Origin: Acidobacteriota bacterium
GTDB lineage: Bacteria > Acidobacteriota > Thermoanaerobaculia > Thermoanaerobaculales > Thermoanaerobaculaceae
Direction: 5' to 3'
Length of the DNA: 10,208 nt
Assembly (NCBI GenBank): GCA_027458945.1
Contig: DAIDOU010000371.1
Coordinates: 1-10,208, forward strand
Every line of letters begins with the position of its first letter. Within the stretch, counting starts at the first letter, position 1. Of the stretch, positions 1 to 5,533 are shown piece by piece. Both the position numbers and the translations under genes were made by a program. The notes below the pieces were generated by a model that worked only from the letters and a program-made list of their open reading frames with translations, did not search any database and was not told where the DNA came from.

Positions 1-147
1 AGCGCCCTCGACCGCACGGCCGCGCGGGTCGGCGACGTGCCGGGTGGGTACCTCGTGGCCGCCCTCCTCCAGGCACTCGAGCACGGCCTGGATCGCGCCC
101 AGGTCGCGAGCGGCGTTGGTCATGGCGGCGGCCAGGTAGACCCGCAT
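1..147 (-). CDS. Nucleoside 2-deoxyribosyltransferase / DNPH1-like protein, 5' part only
   Basis: Read on the minus strand, an ATG at 147 opens a frame that stays open to the window edge (49 codons seen; the C-terminus lies outside). The protein begins MRVYLAAAMTNAARDL and continues with GGHEVPTRHVADPRG. That layout, a first beta strand ending in a small-residue loop, then a helix, then 'GHEV.T.HV.DP', is typical of the nucleoside 2-deoxyribosyltransferase/DNPH1 superfamily. These enzymes cleave or transfer the N-glycosidic bond of deoxynucleosides or their monophosphates. The catalytic glutamate is beyond the edge, so activity cannot be judged. The usual GSIRGG-type loop reads AAMTNA here, so the exact subfamily is open. 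No Shine-Dalgarno is visible before the ATG; a TACACT box lies 7 nt upstream, which would suit a leaderless transcript. The gene is divergent from cmk. Confidence 0.6.
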   Translation of the reverse strand, partial: MRVYLAAAMTNAARDLGAIQAVLECLEEGGHEVPTRHVADPRGRAVEGA

Positions 148-154
148 CGCCGAG

Positions 155-160
155 AGTGTA
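155..160 (-). promoter_or_regulatory. Possible -10 box of a leaderless promoter for the minus-strand gene
   Basis: On the minus strand the box reads TACACT, matching the TAnnnT form of a -10 element. It ends 7 nt before the ATG at 147, where transcription would start at or beside the start codon. No Shine-Dalgarno lies between. No convincing -35 box was seen, and a six-base match is weak evidence alone. Confidence 0.3.
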
Positions 161-182
161 CCGCCGCCGGAGACGCAGTGCA

Positions 183-329
183 GAGTTGAGAGTGAAGAGT
201 GAAGAGGCAAGGGCGTCAAAGGGAAAAGGGGAAAGGGAAGAGGGAAGACCACAACCGTCTTTCCTTTGCTCTCTTCCCTTTGCCCTCTCACCGCCTTTCC
301 GGAGCCCGGAGCCCGGACCCCGGAACCCG
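183..329. repeat. Mosaic heptanucleotide array, 21 units on one 7-bp grid
   Basis: The spacer between the divergent genes divides into 21 consecutive heptamers with no phase change. Four blocks of related units are seen: GAGTGAA-type (183-210), AAAGGGA-type (218-245), an imperfect 14-bp double unit TTTCCTTTGCTCTC / TTCCCTTTGCCCTC (260-287), and GAGCCCG-type (302-329: GAGCCCG twice, then GACCCCG and GAACCCG). The joining units, such as GGGCGTC at 211, also fall on the grid. The purine block at 218-245 and the pyrimidine block at 260-287 are roughly complementary, so the region could fold as a long imperfect hairpin. The design recalls the short tandemly repeated (STRR) heptanucleotides of cyanobacteria, but the units differ. 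It is unlikely to be coding, since a 7-bp period breaks the reading frame. Confidence 0.8.
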
Positions 330-347
330 ATCTCTGCGCTGCTGCGA

Positions 348-353
348 TAGACT
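348..353 (+). promoter_or_regulatory. Possible -10 box of a leaderless promoter for cmk
   Basis: TAGACT (TAnnnT form) ends 6 nt before the GTG start of cmk at 360, and no Shine-Dalgarno precedes that GTG. The arrangement would place the transcript start on the start codon. No recognisable -35 box is present, because that position lies in the end of the heptamer array. Low-information match. Confidence 0.3.
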
Positions 354-359
354 CCCGCC

Positions 360-1067
360 GTGCACGCACGGCCGATTCTCATCGCGATCGACGGGCCGGC
401 CGGCGCCGGCAAGTCGGCGACGGCCCGCGAGGTCGCGGTGCGGCTCGGGCTGCCTTACCTCGACACCGGCGCCATGTACCGCGCCGTGGCGCTGCTGGCG
501 TCGCGCGCGAGCCTCGAATCCGAGCTCGGCGACGCCGGCCGGGCGGCGGTCGTCGAGATCGCCCGCGGGCTCGACGTGCGCTTTTCGGGCGATCCGCGCC
601 GCCAGCGGGTGAGCGTCGGGGGCGAGGACGTCACGGAGGCGCTGCGCACCCCCGCGGTCTCCCGCCTGGCCTCGGTGGTGTCCGCGATCCCCGAGGTCAG
701 GCGCGAGATGGTGCGGCGCCAGCGCGACCTCGCGGCTCGCACCGGCGGTGTCATCGAGGGCCGCGACATCGGCACCGTGGTGTTCCCGGACGCCACGCTC
801 AAGGTGTTCCTCACCGCCGCCCCCGAGGTGCGGGTCCGGCGCCGGTACGAGGAGTTGGTCGCCCGCGGGGTCGCGGCGGTGTGGGAGAGCGTGGCCGCCG
901 AGCAACGGGAGCGCGACCTGCGCGACTCGACGCGGCCGGACTCTCCGTTGCGGCCGGCGGAGGGGGCGGTGATCGTGGACAGCAGCCGCCTCTCGCTGGC
1001 GCAGGTCGTGGACGCCGTCGTCGCGCTGGTGCCCGGTGTCCGCGCCCCGAACCCCTTGACACCGTAA
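360..1067 (+). CDS. cmk: Cytidylate kinase (CMP/dCMP kinase)
   Basis: This enzyme phosphorylates CMP and dCMP with ATP in the cytoplasm, feeding CTP/dCTP pools. The 235-residue product matches the family's usual size. It shows the P-loop GPAGAGKS at 12-19, the substrate-side motif YLDTGAMYRA at 33-42, SVVSAIPEVR at 105-114, GRDIGTVVFPDA at 134-145, and the late RDLRDSTRPDSPL segment at 185-197 that includes the lid arginines. The start is GTG at 360: it gives the normal short lead before the P-loop strand, and upstream sequence turns into heptamer repeat. There is no visible ribosome binding site. The gene is followed by rpsA, the same order as in E. coli (cmk-rpsA-ihfB). Its last codons and stop carry the -35 box of the rpsA promoter. 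Confidence 0.95.
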   Translation: MHARPILIAIDGPAGAGKSATAREVAVRLGLPYLDTGAMYRAVALLASRASLESELGDAGRAAVVEIARGLDVRFSGDPRRQRVSVGGEDVTEALRTPAVSRLASVVSAIPEVRREMVRRQRDLAARTGGVIEGRDIGTVVFPDATLKVFLTAAPEVRVRRRYEELVARGVAAVWESVAAEQRERDLRDSTRPDSPLRPAEGAVIVDSSRLSLAQVVDAVVALVPGVRAPNPLTP

Positions 1068-1085
1068 CCGCGCGGCTCGTATAGT
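1056..1085 (+). promoter_or_regulatory. Sigma70-type promoter for rpsA, embedded in the end of cmk
   Basis: A perfect TTGACA (1056-1061) and TATAGT (1080-1085, 5 of 6 to consensus) are separated by 18 bp. The -35 box overlaps the last two sense codons and part of the next codon of cmk, just before the TAA at 1065-1067. Transcription would begin near 1092, giving a leader of about 50 nt before the rpsA GTG. In such a GC-rich context this pair stands out clearly. It would uncouple rpsA expression from cmk. Confidence 0.75.
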
Positions 1086-1109
1086 TTGCCGTTTGTAAAA
1101 CAAGCAGTT

Positions 1110-1131
1110 AGATGCCCCGCCCGGGGCATCT
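1110..1131 (+). promoter_or_regulatory. Leader hairpin directly upstream of the rpsA ribosome binding site
   Basis: GATGCCCC (1111-1118) pairs perfectly with GGGGCATC (1123-1130) around a 4-nt loop GCCC; A1110 and T1131 add a ninth pair. The GAGGAGG ribosome binding site starts 2 nt later at 1133. There is no T-run, so it is not an intrinsic terminator. E. coli rpsA is autoregulated by S1 binding a structured leader with hairpins. A comparable role here is inference from position only. Confidence 0.65.
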
Positions 1132-1143
1132 CGAGGAGGCCAA

Positions 1144-2961
1144 GTGGTTGACAGCCAGGACAACAATCAGCACAACACCCCCGCCGGAAAGGAGGAGAGC
1201 CAGGGCACCGTCAGCCGCAACCAGATGCGCGAGCTCGTCGAGGAATCCTTCCAACATCTGCGCGAGGGCGACGTCGTCCGCGGCACGGTCGTGGCGTTCA
1301 ACGACAACGACGTCGTGGTGGACATCGGCTTCAAGTCCGAGGGGATCATCCCCCGCTCCGAGTTCACCGGCCGCGACGGCAAGCTGACGGTCAAGCCAGG
1401 GGACGAAGTGGACGTCCTGGTGGAACGCTTCGACGAGATGCTCGGGGAGATCCGGCTCTCCCGCGAGCGTGCGGCGAAGATGCGGGTTTGGGAAGTCCTG
1501 GAGACCGCGTATCGCGACGGCTCGCCCGTGCGCGGCAAGGTGGTCGAGCGCGTCAAGGGCGGCCTCGCGGTGGACATCGGCGTGCGCGCGTTCCTGCCCG
1601 GGTCGCTCGTCGACCTGCGGCCGACCCGGCGCCTCGAGGACTACGTCGGCGAGGAGGTCGAGGCCAAGATCATCAACTTCGACCGCCGCCGCGCCAACGT
1701 CGTGCTCTCGCGCAAGGTGATGCTCGAGGCGCAGATCTCGACGCTCAAGGACGAGACGCTGACCCACCTCGAGGAAGGCACGATCGTCACCGGCACGGTC
1801 AAGAACATCACCGATTATGGGGTGTTCATCGACCTGGGCGGGATCGACGGCCTCCTGCACGTGACCGACATCTCGTGGGGCCGCGTCGGCCACCCGAGCG
1901 AGTACTTCAAGGTCGGCGACGAGGTCAAGGTCGTGGTGCTGCGCGTCGACAAGGAGAAGGAGCGCGTCTCGCTCGGCTACCGGCAGCGGTTCGAGGACCC
2001 CTGGACGCACGTCGAGGGCCGCTACCCGGTGGGCAAGAAGGTCGCGGGCAAGGTCACGAACGTCGTCGACTACGGCGCCTTCGTCGAGCTCGAGGAGGGC
2101 GTCGAGGGGCTGATCCACGTCTCCGAGATGTCGTGGACGAAGAAGGTCAAGAACCCCAAGAGTTTGCTCCACCCCGGTCAGGAGGTCGAGGTCGTCATCA
2201 CCGAGGTCGACATCGACAAGCGGCGGCTCTCGCTCTCGCTGCGCCAGGCCGAGCCCAACCCGTGGGAGGAGTTCGCCACCCGCGTCCGCGTCGGCAGCAA
2301 GGTCAAGGGCGTCGTGCGCAACCTCACCGAGTTCGGCGCGTTCGTCGAGCTCGAGCCGGGCGTGGACGGCCTCGTGCACGTCTCCGACATGGCGTGGACC
2401 CGCCGCCTGACCCACCCCTCCGAGGTGGTGCAGAAGGGGCAGGAGATCGAGGCGATGATCATCGCCATGGACATCCCCAACCAGCGCATCTCGCTCTCGA
2501 TCAAGGAGCTGATGCCGAACGAGTGGGACGAGTTCGCGAACTCCCACCAGGTCGGGGACGAGGTCGAGGGGTTCGTCACCAACGTCACCGACTTCGGGCT
2601 GTTCGTCGAGCTCGCCTCGGGCGTGGAAGGCCTGTGCCACATCTCCGAGGTGGAGCGCCGCGGCACCCAGCCGCTGGTCGGGACGTTCGAGCGCGGCCAG
2701 CGCGTGCGCACCCGCTTGATTCGCATCGACTGGAACGAGAAGCGGATCGGCCTGTCGCTGCGCGGCATCCCGCAGCCCGAACCGGGCGAGAAGGCGCCGG
2801 TCGTCGAGCAGGAGGCGGAGGAGATCACCGTCGAGCGGGTGCCCGAGCAGGACGACGAGGCGTTGCGCGCGACCGAGGCCGCGCCGGCCGAGGGGGAGCC
2901 CGCGGCGCCCGCCGAGGGGGAGCCCGCGACGCCGGACACGAGTGAGCCGCACGAAAGCTGA
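1144..2961 (+). CDS. rpsA: 30S ribosomal protein S1, six S1 domains
   Basis: S1 binds mRNA and helps load it on the 30S subunit, especially for structured or weak-SD leaders. The 605-residue product has six OB-fold S1 repeats at about 41-108, 126-191, 210-279, 295-366, 381-453 and 468-540. Repeats 3 to 6 show the canonical G.V.N.TDYG.F(V/I)(D/E)L...GL.HVS(D/E) pattern; the first two are the divergent ribosome-docking type. Residues 541-605 form an acidic Pro/Ala/Glu-rich tail with a short AEGEPA duplication. At 605 residues it is longer than E. coli S1 (557), mostly because of the tail and a short N-terminal extension. Start GTG at 1144 is set by GAGGAGG at 1133-1139, four bases upstream. It has its own promoter and a leader hairpin, and is followed by an IHF/HU gene. 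Confidence 0.96.
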   Translation: MVDSQDNNQHNTPAGKEESQGTVSRNQMRELVEESFQHLREGDVVRGTVVAFNDNDVVVDIGFKSEGIIPRSEFTGRDGKLTVKPGDEVDVLVERFDEMLGEIRLSRERAAKMRVWEVLETAYRDGSPVRGKVVERVKGGLAVDIGVRAFLPGSLVDLRPTRRLEDYVGEEVEAKIINFDRRRANVVLSRKVMLEAQISTLKDETLTHLEEGTIVTGTVKNITDYGVFIDLGGIDGLLHVTDISWGRVGHPSEYFKVGDEVKVVVLRVDKEKERVSLGYRQRFEDPWTHVEGRYPVGKKVAGKVTNVVDYGAFVELEEGVEGLIHVSEMSWTKKVKNPKSLLHPGQEVEVVITEVDIDKRRLSLSLRQAEPNPWEEFATRVRVGSKVKGVVRNLTEFGAFVELEPGVDGLVHVSDMAWTRRLTHPSEVVQKGQEIEAMIIAMDIPNQRISLSIKELMPNEWDEFANSHQVGDEVEGFVTNVTDFGLFVELASGVEGLCHISEVERRGTQPLVGTFERGQRVRTRLIRIDWNEKRIGLSLRGIPQPEPGEKAPVVEQEAEEITVERVPEQDDEALRATEAAPAEGEPAAPAEGEPATPDTSEPHES

Positions 2962-2997
2962 GCACCGGCGTCGCCGCACGCCGAGGAGGGTTGGAGA

Positions 2998-3276
2998 ATG
3001 ACAAAGGCCGACATCATCAAGGTTCTCGCCGACCAGGTTGGGTTGACGCGCCGCGAGGCGGCGGAGGTGCTCAGCGTGGTGCTCGACGGCGTCGTCGAGG
3101 CGATCAAGGACGGGGAGAAGGTCGAGCTGCGCGGTTTCGGGTCGTTCCGGACCCGCACGCGGCAGGCGCGCGCCGGCCGCAACCCGCGCACCGGCGCCCA
3201 GGTCCAGGTGCCGCCCAAGCTGGTTCCGTACTTCAAGCCCGGCAAGCAACTGCGCGAGACCCTCGGCGGCAAGTGA
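2998..3276 (+). CDS. ihfB: IHF-beta/HU family DNA-bending protein
   Basis: This is a small nucleoid protein that binds the DNA minor groove and bends it. The 92-residue product has an MTKADIIKVLAD N-terminal helix, GFGSF at 46-50, and the arm motif GRNPRTG at 60-66, whose proline at 63 is the residue that intercalates into DNA in this family. It ends with VPYFKPGKQLRE (76-87), close to the IHF-beta pattern VPHFKPGKELR. A strong GAGGAGGG (2983-2990) lies 7 nt before the ATG. The location just downstream of rpsA matches ihfB in E. coli and supports the IHF-beta assignment. No partner alpha gene is in the window, so a homodimeric HU-like protein cannot be excluded; the family call is firm, the symbol less so. 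Confidence 0.9.
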   Translation: MTKADIIKVLADQVGLTRREAAEVLSVVLDGVVEAIKDGEKVELRGFGSFRTRTRQARAGRNPRTGAQVQVPPKLVPYFKPGKQLRETLGGK

Positions 3277-3283
3277 GGGCTCG

Positions 3284-3769
3284 TTGCAGCACCTCTTCGC
3301 CCCGTGGCGGTTCGCCTACGTGTCCCACGCGGACGAGGCGGGGGCGTGCGTGTTCTGCGCTGCGGCGGGCGGCGGCGCCGACACGCTGACGCTGACCACG
3401 CAGGGGCGGGCGTTCGCGCTGCTCAACCGCTACCCGTACACCTCGGGCCACGCGATGGTGGCGCCGGTCGCGCACGTACGCACCTTCGCGGACCTCAACG
3501 CCGCCACGCTCGCGGACGTGATGGCGCTCGCCCAACGTGTCGTGCGGGCGCTCGAGGCGACGTATCACCCGCACGGCTTCAACCTCGGCTTCAACCTCGG
3601 CGAGGTGGCGGGGGCCGGGATCGTCGACCACCTGCACCTCCACATCGTCCCGCGCTGGCGTGGGGACACCAGCTTCATGACCGTCAACGCCGACGTCCGC
3701 GTGCTGCCCGAGGACCTCTCCGAGACCTGGGCCAAGCTGCACGGCGCGCTCGAGGCCGGGGATGCCTGA
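3284..3769 (+). CDS. HIT-family protein, Ap4A phosphorylase-like
   Basis: HIT proteins act on nucleotide phosphoanhydride bonds; this branch resembles the actinobacterial Ap4A phosphorylase group, which breaks down diadenosine tetraphosphate. The 161-residue product opens with LFAPWRFAYVS, then a zinc-type CVFC (C22, C25), NRYPYTSGHAMVAPVAH (48-64), NLGEVAGAGIVDHLHLHIVPRW with the catalytic HLHLH triad at 116-120, and GDTSFMTV at 128-134. All are expected landmarks in the expected order. The start is TTG at 3284, four bases after GAGGG within the ihfB stop region; no in-frame ATG lies nearby and this TTG fits the usual 'APWR' N-terminus. The gene is 7 nt downstream of ihfB and overlaps the next gene by 8 nt, so it is probably part of the same transcript. 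Exact substrate (Ap4A, ADP or another nucleotide) is not settled by sequence. Confidence 0.88.
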   Translation: MQHLFAPWRFAYVSHADEAGACVFCAAAGGGADTLTLTTQGRAFALLNRYPYTSGHAMVAPVAHVRTFADLNAATLADVMALAQRVVRALEATYHPHGFNLGFNLGEVAGAGIVDHLHLHIVPRWRGDTSFMTVNADVRVLPEDLSETWAKLHGALEAGDA

Positions 3770-4160
3770 GCGGCCCCCGGCCGGCTCGCGGTCGCTGCCT
3801 CTCGCCGTCCTCATGGGGCTCGCCTGGCTGGTGCCCGGACTCGGCCACCTGCTGCTCGGCCGGCGCACCCGCGCCGCCGTGTTCTTCGTCGTCGTGGTCA
3901 TCGGCTTCATCGTCGGCCTCGTGCTCGACGGCGAGCTGATCCTGCCGCACGCGGGCGACCCGCTCTCCTACCTGGCGGCGATCGCCAGCATCGGCAACGG
4001 CATGCTCTTCTTCGTCGCGCACAGCGTCGGCCTCGGGCAGGGCGTCGTGACCTCGCCGTCGTACGAGTACGGCAACACCTTCCTCCTCACCGCCGGGATG
4101 ATGAACCTCCTGCTCGTCCTCGACGTGCACGACATCGGCACCGGCAAGAAGGAGTGGTGA
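3762..4160 (+). CDS. Small four-helix membrane protein of unknown function
   Basis: The 132-residue product has about four predicted membrane segments at 13-31, 38-56, 68-88 and 104-121. It includes a PGLGHLLLGRR turn at 25-35, a motif also seen in TM2-type small membrane proteins. The C-terminal part YGNTFLLTAGMMNLLLVLDVHDI (103-125) looks conserved in style, ending in a short charged tail. No catalytic motif was seen and I do not recognise a function. The ATG overlaps the end of the HIT gene by 8 nt, with GAGG six bases upstream. Its stop TGA shares one base with the start of the next membrane protein gene. Position just before lpxB and msbA suggests an envelope role, but that is inference. 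Confidence 0.8.
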   Translation: MPERPPAGSRSLPLAVLMGLAWLVPGLGHLLLGRRTRAAVFFVVVVIGFIVGLVLDGELILPHAGDPLSYLAAIASIGNGMLFFVAHSVGLGQGVVTSPSYEYGNTFLLTAGMMNLLLVLDVHDIGTGKKEW

Positions 4161-4336
4161 TGGTCGACCACCTGACCCTGATGACGCTGCACGCGTTGCT
4201 CATCGCGGTGTTCTTCTCGTTCCTGTGGAAGAGCGACAAGCACGAGCGCACCGTCTACTTCTGGAAGGTGTTCGGAGCCCTGGTGCTGGGTGCGATCGCC
4301 CTGGGCTGGCTGATGTATCCGTTCCCGCGCAGCTGA
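4160..4336 (+). CDS. 58-residue, two-helix membrane protein of unknown function
   Basis: This tiny protein has two hydrophobic segments, about 4-23 and 36-55, joined by a charged loop KSDKHERTVYF (24-34), and ends PFPRS. The preferred start is ATG at 4160: AAGGAG at 4149-4154 is five bases upstream, and the ATG overlaps the preceding TGA stop by one base (TGATG), a classic coupled arrangement. A GTG two codons earlier is possible but sits on the ribosome binding site. The charged loop between two helices suggests a hairpin topology. No family was recognised. Its tight coupling to the four-helix protein suggests they work or fold together. Confidence 0.7.
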   Translation: MVDHLTLMTLHALLIAVFFSFLWKSDKHERTVYFWKVFGALVLGAIALGWLMYPFPRS

Positions 4337-4423
4337 GGCGCGACCGGACGGGTGCGCGATGCACGCCCCGAAGACAACCCCGTTCATGAGCCTCCCGGCG
4401 GCCGCGCCGGCGCTGAGGCGCCC

Positions 4424-5533
4424 GTGAGGGTCTTGCTCGTGGCCGGCGAGGCGAGCGGCGACCTTCACGCCGCCAACCTGCTGCGCGCGCTGCGCGCCGC
4501 CCATCCCGCGGTCGAGGCGTTCGGCGTCGGTGGCGAGCGGCTGCGCGAGGCCGGCCTCGAGTGTGTCGCGCGCAGCGAAGAGCTCTCGGTGATGGGCCTG
4601 GCGGAGGTCGTGCGCGAGCTGCCGCGCCTGTGGCGCCTGGCGAGCCGCGTGCGCCGGGAGGCGCTCGCGCGCCGGCCCGACGTGGCCGTGCTGGTGGACT
4701 CCCCCGACTTCAACCTCCCGCTCGCGCGCCGCCTGCGGCGCGCCGGCATCCCGGTGGTGATCTACGTGTCGCCGCAGCTGTGGGCGTGGCGCGCCGGGAG
4801 GGTGCGGCGGATCCGCCGCGACGTCCGGCGGGTGCTGTGCATCCTGCCGTTCGAGGTCGTGTTCTACACCGAGCACGGGGTGGCCGCCGAGTACGTCGGC
4901 CACCCGCTGGTGGACGAGCTCGCGCCGGTGATGGCGGCGATGCCGCCGCGGCGGCCGTCCGCGCTGGCGCTCCTGCCGGGCTCGCGCTGGCACGAGGTCG
5001 AGGCGCTGCTGCCGACGATGCTCGCGGCGGCGACCGCGCTCGCCGGCGAGGTGCCGGATCTGCAGGTGCGGCTGATCGCGGCGCCGGGCCTCGACCGCGA
5101 CCGCCTCGAGGCGCTCATGCGCGGCGCCGCGGTGCCGGTCGAGGTGATCGCCGGGGACCGCCACCGCGCCCTGGCGGCGTGCTCGGCGGCGCTGGTGGCG
5201 TCGGGCACCGCCACCCTGGAGTGCGCCCTGCTCGATGTCCCGATGGTGGTCGGCTACCGCCTGCAGGCGCTCTCCTACGCGCTCGCGAAGCGGCTCGTGC
5301 GCGTGCCCCACGTCGGCCTCGTCAACCTCGTCGCCGGTGAGCGGCTGGCGCCCGAGGCGGTGCAGGACGAGTTCAACGCGGCACGCCTCGTCGCCGAGGC
5401 GCGGCAGTTGCTCGGAGACACGGGCGCGCAGCAGCGCGCCGGCCTCGCGGCCGTGCGCCGGCGGCTCGGCGCGCCCGGGGCGAGCGCGCGCGCGGCGGCG
5501 GCGGTTTTGGCCGCGGCGAGGGAGGCGGGATGA
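4424..5533 (+). CDS. lpxB: Lipid-A-disaccharide synthase (GT19)
   Basis: LpxB condenses UDP-2,3-diacylglucosamine with lipid X to form the tetraacyl disaccharide 1-phosphate of lipid A at the inner membrane face. From the chosen start the protein is 369 residues (E. coli 382). Landmarks in order: GEASGD 8-13, ELSVMGLAEVV 53-63, DSPDFN 92-97, YVSPQLWAWR 114-123, LPFE 141-144, VGHPLVDEL 158-166, LLPGSR 183-188, ASGTATLE 259-266, PMVVGYR 273-279 and LVNLVAGE 299-306. GTG at 4424 is preferred because GAGG lies five bases upstream and the protein then begins MRVLLVAGEASGD as in the family. An in-frame GTG at 4352 would add 24 residues with no counterpart in LpxB. The 3' end overlaps msbA by 4 nt (ATGA), linking disaccharide synthesis with export. 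Confidence 0.93.
   Translation: MRVLLVAGEASGDLHAANLLRALRAAHPAVEAFGVGGERLREAGLECVARSEELSVMGLAEVVRELPRLWRLASRVRREALARRPDVAVLVDSPDFNLPLARRLRRAGIPVVIYVSPQLWAWRAGRVRRIRRDVRRVLCILPFEVVFYTEHGVAAEYVGHPLVDELAPVMAAMPPRRPSALALLPGSRWHEVEALLPTMLAAATALAGEVPDLQVRLIAAPGLDRDRLEALMRGAAVPVEVIAGDRHRALAACSAALVASGTATLECALLDVPMVVGYRLQALSYALAKRLVRVPHVGLVNLVAGERLAPEAVQDEFNAARLVAEARQLLGDTGAQQRAGLAAVRRRLGAPGASARAAAAVLAAAREAG

Noticed and set aside
183..329. CRISPR array in the cmk upstream spacer
   Set aside because: Units are 7 bp, contiguous and degenerate; there are no 25-40 bp repeats with unique spacers.
1110..1131. The hairpin before rpsA as a terminator for cmk
   Set aside because: No T-run follows; it lies downstream of a promoter and directly before the rpsA ribosome binding site.
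1108..3249. A 713-codon open frame antisense to rpsA
   Set aside because: Its translation is rich in Asp, Leu, Arg, Val and His, with a repeating pattern that mirrors the S1 domains on the other strand. It is a shadow of biased codon use in rpsA, not a gene.
4352..4423. Upstream GTG at 4352 as the start of lpxB
   Set aside because: The 24 extra residues have no counterpart in LpxB, and the GTG at 4424 has a well-placed GAGG and yields the normal N-terminus.
3968..5311. A 447-codon minus-strand open frame across the small membrane protein genes and lpxB
   Set aside because: Product is Arg/His/Gln-rich with no recognisable domain; the plus strand explains the region.
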